Shown here in pieces: positions 1 to 7,261 of a stretch of DNA of 15,847 nt. The DNA comes from JBHIFB01 sp046760905 (GTDB lineage: Bacteria > Gemmatimonadota > CAZMKB01). The stretch lies in assembly GCA_046760905.1 (NCBI GenBank), contig JBHIFB010000066.1:1-15847 (forward strand). Reading direction: 5' to 3'. Position 1 is the first letter of the stretch. Each line of letters starts with the position of its first letter. Made by a program: the position numbers and the translations under genes. A model generated the notes under the pieces. The model made no database searches. It worked only from the letters and a program-made list of their open reading frames with translations, and was not told the origin of the DNA.

Positions 1-1200
1 TGCGGCAATGGCCATGACTGCTGCTGACTGCTTGCTTATCTTCCTGCTTTCCTCGAGTATGGGCAGAGCAACAACCTGTGCTCTGGTCTCTGGGAATTCG
101 AGTGAATTATCAAGAAAAAGGGTACACGTTTCAGGAAGGGTTTCGAACCTGGACAGTGACCGCCTGAGACCATCCTCGGATAGCACAACGAAGTAATCGG
201 GGGAGTCGATTGCAGTGTATTCGATTTGGTCGGGGGAAACGATTATTTCAGAGATGGAATGGCCCGTCATCACCGTTATGGGATAGTCGTTCTTCTGTGT
301 TGCCTCGAGACCGCTGAACATAGCAGCTTCGGCGAGCAGCGTTGCGCTCGATTTAATTCTCTGTCCAGCGCTACCGGCAATTATGATACCGGTCTGTCTT
401 GTAACGGAGTTTGTATGTTTCTTCTCGATCACCTTCTTCTTGAGGATGGTACCGCTGTAACTCTCTAAAAGCTGCCTGTAATTTGCACTGTATTCGGGCC
501 GAGGATTGTTTGCCAGAAGCCCCGTTTCGAAGCCGTTCATCTCGATCAATGCCTGGAGGTCTTTCTTTTTAAATTTGTTTCGGGGAGAGTAGTAAGCGGT
601 GCATAACTCCCAGACATCGAGTAACGCGAATCCGGGCTGTTCGATGGCTTCGGCCATGATATCGGCGAGCTCGCCGTCAAAAGCAGTCGTTCTATATACC
701 CAACAGCCGCCCGCTGCAATGGCCGTTTTGCAAACATCCAGCGGAACCTCCACATTTCCCCACGGTGTCGTAGTAGTCAGACCACACTCCGGCGTGGTTA
801 CCGAATGCTGTCCACCGGTCATGCCATAGTTGAAATTGTTGCCTATGATGAGTGTTATGCCGATGTTGCGCCTGGCCACGTTGATAAGATGGGTGCCTCC
901 TATACCGCATCCGCCATCTCCCTGCAGGGTGATTACGGTTAACTCGGGCCTTGCCAGTTTCAGCCCGCTGGCGTATGTGATCGATCGGCCGTGGAGGCCA
1001 TGAAAGGCGTTTGTATTGAAGTATCTGTCTGCCAGTCCTATGCAGCCTATGTCTGTCACGATGACCACCTTTTTCGGGTCAAGCTGAAGCTTCACCAGAG
1101 CTCTATCGAGTGCCTTTGTCAGGAGATGATGTCCACATCCGGGGCAGAAGGGCAAAGGGCCAAGCCTGTCTGTCATATAAGTAGTATGCCTATCGTTCAT
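1..1200 (-). CDS. 2-oxoacid:ferredoxin oxidoreductase, beta-gamma fusion subunit (3' end outside window)
   Basis: Catalytic thiamine-diphosphate (beta) subunit fused to a gamma-type domain, of the enzyme family that oxidatively decarboxylates 2-oxoacids with CoA and reduces ferredoxin. The reading frame is open for 400 codons to the window edge. Residues 18-24 read FCPGCGH; Cys19, Cys22, Cys53 and Cys200 fit the four ligands of the beta-subunit 4Fe-4S cluster. The ThDP motif starts at GDGG (94-97) and continues to NNFNYGMTGGQ (121-131). From about residue 267 a gamma-like domain starts, with GSAGQRI (276-282) where canonical gamma subunits have GxGGQG, then LLAEAAMFSGLEA. About 50 residues of gamma are probably missing beyond the edge. 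The start codon overlaps the alpha stop in a TGATG arrangement, so the two are translationally coupled. The family call is firm; the exact 2-oxoacid (2-oxoglutarate, pyruvate or a branched-chain acid) is not determinable, and no ferredoxin-like delta subunit is visible in the window. Confidence 0.9.
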   Translation of the reverse strand, partial: MNDRHTTYMTDRLGPLPFCPGCGHHLLTKALDRALVKLQLDPKKVVIVTDIGCIGLADRYFNTNAFHGLHGRSITYASGLKLARPELTVITLQGDGGCGIGGTHLINVARRNIGITLIIGNNFNYGMTGGQHSVTTPECGLTTTTPWGNVEVPLDVCKTAIAAGGCWVYRTTAFDGELADIMAEAIEQPGFALLDVWELCTAYYSPRNKFKKKDLQALIEMNGFETGLLANNPRPEYSANYRQLLESYSGTILKKKVIEKKHTNSVTRQTGIIIAGSAGQRIKSSATLLAEAAMFSGLEATQKNDYPITVMTGHSISEIIVSPDQIEYTAIDSPDYFVVLSEDGLRRSLSRFETLPETCTLFLDNSLEFPETRAQVVALPILEESRKISKQSAAVMAIAA

Positions 1201-2324
1201 CACTTCAGGCCTCCCCTATCCATTATCTCCTCCGGCGAGATCAGGCTGGTGTCCATTTTATTTACACCGACCACCTCAACACCTGATGGGGCTAGCCGCT
1301 CTATCTCTAGGAGGTACTGGCCCATGTTCATCTCCGGTACGATCACCTTCCTGATTCCCTTAAGCGAGGAGGTAATGGCTTTTTTCGGGACTGGCCATAG
1401 TGTTTGAAGGGTGAGTGAGGAAACCTTAATACCGCTCGAGCGCGCCTCTCTCACCGCCACCACGGCAGACCTTGAGACGACACCGTAGCTAACTACCAGT
1501 ATTTCCGCGCCGTCCTCTATGTCTTTCTTTACCAGGGCTATCTCATCTGCTGCCTCGTCGATTTTCGCCTTGTAGTGATCGATCATCTCCTGGATGATTT
1601 TCGGGTTCGTTGTGAGATAGGCGGCCTTGTCATGTGTAGACGTTGTGAAGCGTGCTATGTGGTTTCCTCCGATAGCCGACATCGGAGGCACCTGTTTCGG
1701 ATCATCGAAGTAATGCGGTAAGTACGTGCCACCGGAGACAGCACGCTTCCTCTCTACGAGCGGAGGTAGCTTAATCGCATCCAAATCCACAGACTCTCTC
1801 GTTGTGCCTACCTCCTTGTTGGTCAGGATGAAAACCGGTGTACGATACTTCTCAGCCATGTTGAAAGCCCTGTAACTCAGTTCGTACGCCTCGCTGACGG
1901 TTGCAGGGCTCAGGCATATTACGGGAAGGCCGCCCGAAGTCACCCACCTTGTGAATTGAACATCTCCCTCTGCACCCTTCGTGGCTGATCCCGTGGCAGG
2001 ACCCTGACGCTGCACGTTCACAATGACCATGGGTGTTTCACCCATTATGGCAAGTCCGATGTTTTCACTGTAGAGGCTTATACCGGGACCGCTTGTGGCA
2101 GTCATTGCCTTGCAGCCTGCCATTGAAGCCCCGATGCAGAATCCGATTGAAGCAATCTCATCCTCGGCCTGGATAGCGGTGCCTCCTGCCCGGGGAATGA
2201 GTTCCATCATGTAATGCAGGATAGATGAGGCAGGAGTAATGGGGTAACCGGCAAAGAAGTTGCATCCCACCTCTATGCACCCCCGTGCAATTGCTTCGTT
2301 TCCTTCGAGGAATTCCCTTCCCAT
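1200..2324 (-). CDS. 2-oxoacid:ferredoxin oxidoreductase, alpha subunit
   Basis: Alpha subunit partner of the downstream beta-gamma gene, resembling KorA of 2-oxoglutarate:ferredoxin oxidoreductases. With the start chosen here the protein has 374 residues, normal for the family. Visible hallmarks are GNEAIARG near the N terminus, AGYPITPASS (about 25-34), QAEDEIASIGFCIGAS, the ATSGPGISLYSEN segment, and NVQRQGPATGSATKGAEGD. The C-terminal part carries the usual transketolase-C-like LVVSYGVVSRSA stretch and ends one base into the beta-gamma start. The ATG chosen has GGATGGAG eight bases upstream. The frame stays open to a GTG at 2415-2417, but that codon lies inside the hairpin after the permease gene and upstream of the predicted promoter, so it is rejected; a second ATG at 2343-2345 has no good ribosome binding site. 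Substrate class is inferred only. Confidence 0.9.
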   Translation of the reverse strand: MGREFLEGNEAIARGCIEVGCNFFAGYPITPASSILHYMMELIPRAGGTAIQAEDEIASIGFCIGASMAGCKAMTATSGPGISLYSENIGLAIMGETPMVIVNVQRQGPATGSATKGAEGDVQFTRWVTSGGLPVICLSPATVSEAYELSYRAFNMAEKYRTPVFILTNKEVGTTRESVDLDAIKLPPLVERKRAVSGGTYLPHYFDDPKQVPPMSAIGGNHIARFTTSTHDKAAYLTTNPKIIQEMIDHYKAKIDEAADEIALVKKDIEDGAEILVVSYGVVSRSAVVAVREARSSGIKVSSLTLQTLWPVPKKAITSSLKGIRKVIVPEMNMGQYLLEIERLAPSGVEVVGVNKMDTSLISPEEIMDRGGLK

Positions 2325-2350
2325 ATGCCATGCTCCATCCGGCATGAATG

Positions 2351-2378
2351 TATATAATAAGGATTTCAGCGCGGTCAA
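2351..2378 (-). promoter_or_regulatory. Predicted sigma70-type promoter of the oxidoreductase genes
   Basis: On the minus strand TTGACC (2378-2373) and TATATA (2356-2351) are 16 bases apart. Transcription would begin near 2344, about 20 bases before the chosen alpha start, leaving just enough leader for its Shine-Dalgarno site. The -10 box matches the consensus at four of six positions, so this is a plausible but unproven site. Confidence 0.45.
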
Positions 2379-2395
2379 GGACCCAAAGGGCTCAG

Positions 2396-2421
2396 AATTT
2401 AGAAAGGTGGCTGCCACCTTT
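2396..2421 (-). terminator. Hairpin after the TRAP permease gene, likely terminator
   Basis: A perfect 19-base interrupted palindrome (2403-2421, AAAGGTGGC then its complement around one central base) lies six bases after the permease stop. On the minus strand it gives an 8-bp stem with a 3-base loop and is followed by TTTCTAAATT, a short, imperfect T tract. On the plus strand the same hairpin is followed by seven Ts, but no plus-strand gene is seen to need it. It would separate the transporter operon from the oxidoreductase genes fully or partly. Confidence 0.5.
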
Positions 2422-2426
2422 TTTTA

Positions 2427-4403
2427 TCATAAGTATGCCCTCCTTTCTCGATGGAATTTCTGTAACAGAACGGAGCCCACAAATAGAACCCCGCCGGTCA
2501 TGTCGCTTAAATAGGCAGGTATTACGTGGCCTGTCCACTTCGCCTCCGGCCAGAACAGACACACCGAAGCGGCGAGAAGGAGTGCCGTCTCCAGCAACGT
2601 GGTCTTACGCAGGAAGTAGCGATCTAGGACCGCGGCGAATGCAACCAGGCCGGCCGCACAGGAGAGCATTGCCTGTGCCACTTCCCACCACGGTGCACCG
2701 CCCAGAAGCGGCCGGTAGGCCATCACGATCGGGATGATGTAAAGCCCCTTAGAAAGCTTCCAGGATATTAGAGCCGTCTTCAGGGGATGTGCCCCCGCCA
2801 CGCCCGCCCCTGCGAAACTGGCCAGGCTCACAGGAGGGGTTACATTCGCATCCTGGGAGTACCAGAAGACGATCATGTGCGTGACCAGAAGCGGGATGCC
2901 CATATCAAGAAGAGCCGGCCCAGCCAGTGTTGCAAGCACTATGTAACTGGCCGTCACGGGGAGCCCCATCCCCAGCACAAGGGATGCCAGGCCTATGAGA
3001 AGAATGGCGATGATCTCTACATTCATCGATAGTTTCAACACGAGGCTGCTGAAATTCAGGCCCTGGCCCGTGAGACTGACGATACCCACAATGATACCTG
3101 CCGCCGCGCACGCAACTGAGACCATTATGGCGTTTCTGGCGCCACGCTCCAGTGCCAGGAGGATGTTTTTCAGATCCATGCGACTTCTCTTTCTCAGGCT
3201 GCTCGCAAGATAAGTACTAACAACCGCGACAAAGCCTGCCATCATCGGCGAGACATTCATCAAGAGGGCTGTGACGAGGGCAATCACCGGTATGATGAAA
3301 TGGAATCCGTCCTTGCAGACGGTGAATGCCTTCGGCAGGGCATCTCTGGGCTGACCCCCCATGCCCTGCTTCTTCGCCTCGAAGTGCACGAAAAGTAAGA
3401 CGGTCATGTAATAGAGGATGGCGGGCACAAGGGCTACCTTTATTATTTTCAGGTAGCTGGTGTTCGTGAACTCGGCCATCAGGAAGGCACCTGCCCCCAT
3501 TATTGGCGGCATCAGCTGACCGCCGGTACTGGCTGCCGCTTCAATGGCTCCGGCGATATGAGGGCGGTAGCCGACCTTCTTCATCATGGGAATCGTGAAT
3601 GAACCGGTAGCGACCACGTTTGCCACTGCTGATCCCGAAACCGAGCCCATGAAACCGCTGGCGATGACACTCGTCTTTGCCGGACCGCCGGAAAACCGGC
3701 CGGTAAGGGCGTATGCCATATCGATGAAGAAGTTACCACCACCGCTTACCTCCAGGAAAGCCCCGAACAGCACGAAGATGAAAACAAATGTAGCGGCGAC
3801 CCCGATTGGAACACCGAAGACGCCCTCAGTGGTGAGAAAGAGGGTTGTTGCGATGCGTTCTACACCGTAGCCTTTATGGGCGAAGAGGTCTGGCATGTAA
3901 GGACCATAATAGGCATAGAAAAGGAAGCCGGTGCACAGGATGGCCATGAACCATCCGATAACCCGACGACATGCCTCCAGGACCAGGAGAATACCGAGAA
4001 TGCCTATCACTATATCGCTTGTGATCCAATCTCCCTGTCTTTGGTAAATGTCATCCAGGTAGTATATCACATAGAAGCAGCAGACGGCAGAGACTGCGGC
4101 AAGCAGGATGTCGATTGCGAGCCATAATGTGAGACTTCCTTTCCGAGCTCTTGAGGAGGCCGGGCGCAAGAGGAAGGTCAGTGCCAGGATGATACCGAGG
4201 TGAATTGACCTCTGCACCATTGCGGTCATTGCACCGAGGCCGGCCGTATAGAGTTGAAACAGGCTCAGGCATATCGCCAGTATGGATACCAGTCTGACCA
4301 GCACCGGCGGGAGGGTTTCATCGCGGTCTTTCGATAGCGGGATCTGTGATTTAGTGGCGACCTCATCCGTTGGGTATTCCCCCACGCTTTGCTTCCCTGA
4401 CAT
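2427..4403 (-). CDS. TRAP transporter permease, 4TM/12TM fused (TAXI type)
   Basis: Integral membrane permease of a tripartite ATP-independent periplasmic transporter, with the small (DctQ-like) and large (DctM-like) parts joined in one chain of 658 residues, as is usual for TAXI systems. Early membrane segments are visible near 35-58, 66-80, 92-115 and 131-152. The family signature is clear: GGPAK (239-243), SGSAVANVVATGSFTIP (256-272) and AASTGGQLMPPIMGAG (290-305). A late DctM-like region contains LGMGLPVTASYIVLA and SQDANVTPPVSLASFAGA, and extra helices follow at about 580-650. Import would be driven by an ion gradient using substrate delivered by the binding protein two genes upstream. 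The start ATG directly follows the DUF1850 stop (TAGATG) and has GGGAG six bases before it. Confidence 0.96.
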   Translation of the reverse strand: MSGKQSVGEYPTDEVATKSQIPLSKDRDETLPPVLVRLVSILAICLSLFQLYTAGLGAMTAMVQRSIHLGIILALTFLLRPASSRARKGSLTLWLAIDILLAAVSAVCCFYVIYYLDDIYQRQGDWITSDIVIGILGILLVLEACRRVIGWFMAILCTGFLFYAYYGPYMPDLFAHKGYGVERIATTLFLTTEGVFGVPIGVAATFVFIFVLFGAFLEVSGGGNFFIDMAYALTGRFSGGPAKTSVIASGFMGSVSGSAVANVVATGSFTIPMMKKVGYRPHIAGAIEAAASTGGQLMPPIMGAGAFLMAEFTNTSYLKIIKVALVPAILYYMTVLLFVHFEAKKQGMGGQPRDALPKAFTVCKDGFHFIIPVIALVTALLMNVSPMMAGFVAVVSTYLASSLRKRSRMDLKNILLALERGARNAIMVSVACAAAGIIVGIVSLTGQGLNFSSLVLKLSMNVEIIAILLIGLASLVLGMGLPVTASYIVLATLAGPALLDMGIPLLVTHMIVFWYSQDANVTPPVSLASFAGAGVAGAHPLKTALISWKLSKGLYIIPIVMAYRPLLGGAPWWEVAQAMLSCAAGLVAFAAVLDRYFLRKTTLLETALLLAASVCLFWPEAKWTGHVIPAYLSDMTGGVLFVGSVLLQKFHRERRAYL

Positions 4404-4964
4404 CTACTGCTCCCGAGTATGGAAAGTGGCGTAGGGAATCACGCGCCGCCATAGACGTTCCAGGAGGCTTACCTTATGGGCGGATACACTCACAGCTTGC
4501 CCTGCGGCCAGATTCGACAAATCAAACCGCTTGCCTCTCCAGAGGATGGCGTGGTCTATGCCCTCACCACCCACTCTAAGCACGAAATCGCCGATACGCT
4601 CGTGTATATTAACTATGGCCTGATACGGCCCTTTTTTCGTGAGTGTGCCATGACCCGTCCAGTGACCCATGCCTGCCCCGAATTTTACGAAGACCTCCTC
4701 CTCGATGTAGATGTTTCCAAACTCATCGACGCTGTGCTCCTCCCACACAGGTGACTTATCCACCGAATGGATGTAGTGGAGCGTGAAGCGCTCATCAGGC
4801 ACGAGGGGGAGAACGAGAATGGGTTTATCGCCTTCGAGAGGACTGATAACCAGATCCAGATCTCCAGGAAACCAGTATAAAGCAAGGGTGAAGCTGACCG
4901 TAACCTCAAGAAACAGACGAAGCATCATGAATAAACTTCTTCGCATCGACTTAACATCAGCCAT
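4404..4964 (-). CDS. DUF1850 family protein of a TAXI TRAP operon
   Basis: Protein of 186 residues with a hydrophobic N-terminal segment (about 11-32) that should anchor or export it. The core motif FTLHYIHSVDKSPVWEEH (60-77) is typical of DUF1850 proteins, which are repeatedly encoded between TAXI binding proteins and fused TRAP permeases; their biochemical role is not established. Here it sits exactly between those two genes: its start overlaps the binding-protein stop by eight bases and its stop abuts the permease start. Translation is probably coupled, because no strong ribosome binding site precedes the ATG. An internal ATG at 4944-4946 would shorten it by six residues. An accessory role in transporter assembly or function is inference from context. 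Confidence 0.88.
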   Translation of the reverse strand: MADVKSMRRSLFMMLRLFLEVTVSFTLALYWFPGDLDLVISPLEGDKPILVLPLVPDERFTLHYIHSVDKSPVWEEHSVDEFGNIYIEEEVFVKFGAGMGHWTGHGTLTKKGPYQAIVNIHERIGDFVLRVGGEGIDHAILWRGKRFDLSNLAAGQAVSVSAHKVSLLERLWRRVIPYATFHTREQ

Positions 4965-5967
4965 CGGGCACCAGCTCGGCCGGGACCTCGAATCCGATAT
5001 CCTTGATGTAGTTGATGGAACCGGGATGCAGAGGGATGGGCGTGTGGTTCAATGTATTCTCAACAGTGGTGTATACTGCAAAGTGGTGGATCTGCTGCAG
5101 GTAGTCGTTGTTTTCGAATAGGACTCGGGTGAGGTTGTAGACGAGTTCTTCGGGCAGGTCTGCCTTACAGATAATCACATTCCACACGCTTATGGTGGGT
5201 ACCGGTGCCTCGATGCCCCGATAGATGCCGGCCGGCAGATTATACGATGTGTAGAAAGGGTAGCGTTCTGTGATCTTTTTCTGTTCTGTGGGCGAGAAGG
5301 GTATGAGATTTATATCATGAGTCGTAGCGAGATCCATTATCGAACTAGTCGGCGGCGCCACGCTCCAGATGCCTACACTGATTGTGTGATCCCTCATGGC
5401 GTTAGCGCTTTCTATAAAGGATAGGCGGCGAGTTCTGAAACTTTCCTCGGCAATTCCCAGTGCGTCGAAAACCAGATCGCTCATGTAGGCCGTGCCGCTG
5501 CCAGGGGCTCCTATACTCACGGTTTCACCTTCTAGCTGACTCATGCTCTCCACGCCGGAGCTTTTAAGAGCCACAACCTGCATTATATTGGGGTACATCA
5601 CCGCCATGGCCAGGATGTTCTGGCGGTTCCCCTCAAACTGCCCTTCGCCATGATACGCCTGATAGGCCACATCTCCCATGACTTCTCCAATGACTGTCTC
5701 GCCTTTATGAGCCAGCTTCACATTCTCCACGGAAGCCGCAGTCACCTCGGCTACTGCTTTTATGCCAGGCAGGTTCTTAGACCAGATCTCAGCCAGACCA
5801 CCTCCATAGGGATAGTAGACGCCACCGGTTCCGCCCGTGCCTATGGATATGAAGGTGGTTTCAGACGATCCACGGCAGGCTAACATAAGAATTGAAGTTA
5901 TTGATAGAACACCTGTTAAGGTCCCGATTAAGCCCCGGCAAGTCATGTATCTTCGTTCCTTATTCAT
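4957..5967 (-). CDS. TAXI family TRAP transporter solute-binding lipoprotein
   Basis: Extracytoplasmic solute receptor, 336 residues from the first ATG. The N terminus has a basic n-region (KERR), a hydrophobic core and a lipobox LMLAC with Cys31, so it is probably a lipoprotein. The TAXI signature GTGGTGGVYYPYGGG (43-57) follows, then SIGAPGSGTAYMSD and a typical C-terminal PGSINYIKDIGF. TAXI receptors bind small organic anions such as glutamate or other carboxylates in characterised cases; the ligand here is unknown. It is first in an operon with DUF1850 and the fused permease. The start is ambiguous: the ATG used here has AAGGAG 12 bases upstream, but a near-consensus promoter would initiate transcription right at this ATG. 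The next ATG (5944-5946, residue 8) has AAGGAA ten bases upstream and would then be the better start. Confidence 0.93.
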   Translation of the reverse strand: MNKERRYMTCRGLIGTLTGVLSITSILMLACRGSSETTFISIGTGGTGGVYYPYGGGLAEIWSKNLPGIKAVAEVTAASVENVKLAHKGETVIGEVMGDVAYQAYHGEGQFEGNRQNILAMAVMYPNIMQVVALKSSGVESMSQLEGETVSIGAPGSGTAYMSDLVFDALGIAEESFRTRRLSFIESANAMRDHTISVGIWSVAPPTSSIMDLATTHDINLIPFSPTEQKKITERYPFYTSYNLPAGIYRGIEAPVPTISVWNVIICKADLPEELVYNLTRVLFENNDYLQQIHHFAVYTTVENTLNHTPIPLHPGSINYIKDIGFEVPAELVPDG

Positions 5968-5972
5968 GGGTG

Positions 5973-6001
5973 ATTCTATCTCCTTGAGGCCGGATTGTCA
6001 A
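5973..6001 (-). promoter_or_regulatory. Strong predicted sigma70 promoter of the TAXI operon
   Basis: TTGACA (6001-5996) is a perfect -35 box, 17 bases from TAGAAT (5978-5973), a five-of-six match to the -10 consensus. The predicted start of transcription falls at about 5966, on the annotated ATG itself, which implies either a leaderless mRNA or use of the in-frame ATG 21 bases downstream. Confidence 0.6.
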
Positions 6002-6106
6002 TGGACCTTGACGAGACCAGTGCTTCTTGCATCTATAATAGCCGCATGCCTTACGGCCACCCCTTTTACCCGCCTCAGCCCAGGGCACAATTGGTATGGC
6101 GGAGAA

Positions 6107-6196
6107 TGAGTGTGATTGGACTGCAACTTTGATTTCGCCGGTTATTGAATCCCGGGTAACGATTGAATAATTCTCCACCAGTTATTATCACACTCA
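6107..6196. repeat. Ten-base inverted repeat between the CMD-like gene and the TAXI promoter
   Basis: TGAGTGTGAT at 6107-6116 is the exact complement of ATCACACTCA at 6187-6196, with 70 bases between. The right arm contains the stop codon of the CMD-like gene. Inside the loop are two direct copies of ATTGAAT (6144-6150 and 6162-6168) flanking CCCGGG. It could form a long stem in the transcript or be a pair of regulator half-sites; no T tract follows, so it is not a standard terminator. Confidence 0.4.
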
Positions 6197-6511
6197 GGAT
6201 TTCTCGAGGACATCGTCCGCCCAGCTCAATGCCGCCGTGACGGTAGGGAAACCTATTGTACTTGCTAGTAGTATCAGGGCGTGATGGATTTCCGCACGGC
6301 TCGCTCCCGATTCGTGGGCTCTTCTTGTATGACTGTGAACAGCCCCTTCCGAGCGGATCGCAGCGGCGGCAGCGAGCTGAATCAAATGCGCGGTCTTCTC
6401 GTCTATTGGTCCCGCCTTCTTCGTGGCCTGCCCCAGCGCCTCTACTGACTCCATGAAATCTCCATGCTCATCTTTCACCTTGTGGTACTGCCTGGATGGA
6501 ATTTCTGACAT
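6194..6511 (-). CDS. Carboxymuconolactone decarboxylase-like (AhpD fold) protein without CXXC
   Basis: Small all-helical protein of 105 residues from the CMD/AhpD-like superfamily. The central helix reads IRSEGAVHSHTRRAHESGAS (52-71) where peroxidase-type members have a CxxC pair; Ser54, Glu55, His59 and His61 remain, so a thiol-disulfide role is unlikely. The following helix, EIHHALILLASTIGFPTVTAAL, is typical. The start is well set by AAGGAGGG about five bases before the ATG. It has its own strong promoter upstream and stands between THEP1 and the TAXI operon, and no partner gene reveals a substrate. Family call is good; function is unknown. Confidence 0.85.
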   Translation of the reverse strand: MSEIPSRQYHKVKDEHGDFMESVEALGQATKKAGPIDEKTAHLIQLAAAAAIRSEGAVHSHTRRAHESGASRAEIHHALILLASTIGFPTVTAALSWADDVLEKS

Positions 6512-6580
6512 GGCGCCCTCCTTTCAAACATTTGATTCTTATATCGGTTTACAGGTACTTCCTCCTTTTCTCCGAAGAGG

Positions 6581-6609
6581 AGAATAGCCAATCAAGCAAT
6601 ATTTGTCAA
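6581..6609 (-). promoter_or_regulatory. Strong predicted sigma70 promoter of the CMD-like gene
   Basis: A perfect TTGACA (6609-6604) is followed after 17 bases by TATTCT (6586-6581), a four-of-six -10 box. Transcription should start near 6574, giving a leader of about 63 bases before the CMD-like start. A short inverted repeat, TTCTCC/GGAGAA, begins in the -10 box. Confidence 0.55.
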
Positions 6610-6654
6610 TTGGAAATCAACAAGGCGCACGACAACGAGGAAAGTTAGTTTTTT

Positions 6655-7224
6655 TCAATAGCAACCGAACCCCTCGGGGCCCGATCCGGTTGTATGCTTA
6701 TCGACCAGAAGGCGGATCCTTTGAGCCAGTTCAAAGGGCAGACCGTCGCGGTTGTCATTTCTTACCTCAGCCATCACGCAATCATGCCTCTTTTTTACCT
6801 CCTCGATGAATCGAGTACCTCTGGATGCAACAGTCGCAACAACAACTTTATCAGAGCGAAGTAAGTCCTCAATGGTGCTGATGAACTTACCCGAGAAACA
6901 TTCCATCTTACCGATCTCATCAATCAAAACGAGAGATGAAGATGCATACGTGAGGTTAAGGGAGTCAAGAAAAGACTCAAAGCCTTCGCGATCCACTCTG
7001 TATTTACCAACCCTGTAAGGGCTCTTTATCCCGATGTGTGCCAAGATGCCCACTCTACCATCGAGGCTCACGAACTTAAAGCCCGTTCTCTTCCCTTCCT
7101 CTCTTATCTCGAGAGTATAGAACCCGACAGGTTGTAAGTCCCGTAATTCATCGGATATTTTCTGCACCACCGTCGTTTTCCCCACTCCGGGATGGCCTGT
7201 GATTAGGATGTTCTTACCGGGCAT
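6655..7224 (-). CDS. THEP1-type nucleoside-triphosphatase (NTPase_1 family)
   Basis: P-loop NTPase of 189 residues, close to the usual size of THEP1 proteins, which hydrolyse ATP, GTP and other nucleoside triphosphates in vitro and whose cellular role is unclear. Walker A is GHPGVGKT (10-17); Walker B with the family-defining continuation is LVLIDEIGKME (98-108). Other family features are VGFYTLEIREEGKRTGFKF (33-51) and a later ATVASRG strand. The C-terminal residues run to HTTGSGPEGFGCY. No convincing ribosome binding site precedes the ATG (the upstream bases are T-rich), so translation may depend on readthrough from the upstream genes or the start may be inefficient. It lies 37 bases downstream of the decayed glycosyltransferase and ends the middle gene cluster. 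Confidence 0.9.
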   Translation of the reverse strand: MPGKNILITGHPGVGKTTVVQKISDELRDLQPVGFYTLEIREEGKRTGFKFVSLDGRVGILAHIGIKSPYRVGKYRVDREGFESFLDSLNLTYASSSLVLIDEIGKMECFSGKFISTIEDLLRSDKVVVATVASRGTRFIEEVKKRHDCVMAEVRNDNRDGLPFELAQRIRLLVDKHTTGSGPEGFGCY

Positions 7225-7261
7225 TGGTCAAAAACGGTATTTGAGTTTCTGATGTATCACT

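Noticed and set aside
991..1407. Plus-strand open frame of 138 codons
   Set aside because: Antisense shadow over the oxidoreductase subunit junction; no family signal and no ribosome binding site.
2403..2427. Plus-strand terminator (hairpin followed by seven Ts)
   Set aside because: It looks like a good rho-independent terminator on the plus strand, but no plus-strand gene ends there; it is listed only as a minus-strand hairpin.
5960..6178. Minus-strand frame of 72 codons before the TAXI receptor
   Set aside because: It crosses the promoter and inverted repeat, has no ribosome binding site and no recognisable motif; the region looks intergenic.
6661..6700. GC-rich CCCC/GGGG stem near the THEP1 3' end as a terminator
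   Set aside because: The loop would be only two bases, two pairs are G-U, and it lies within the coding end with no T tract after it on the minus strand.
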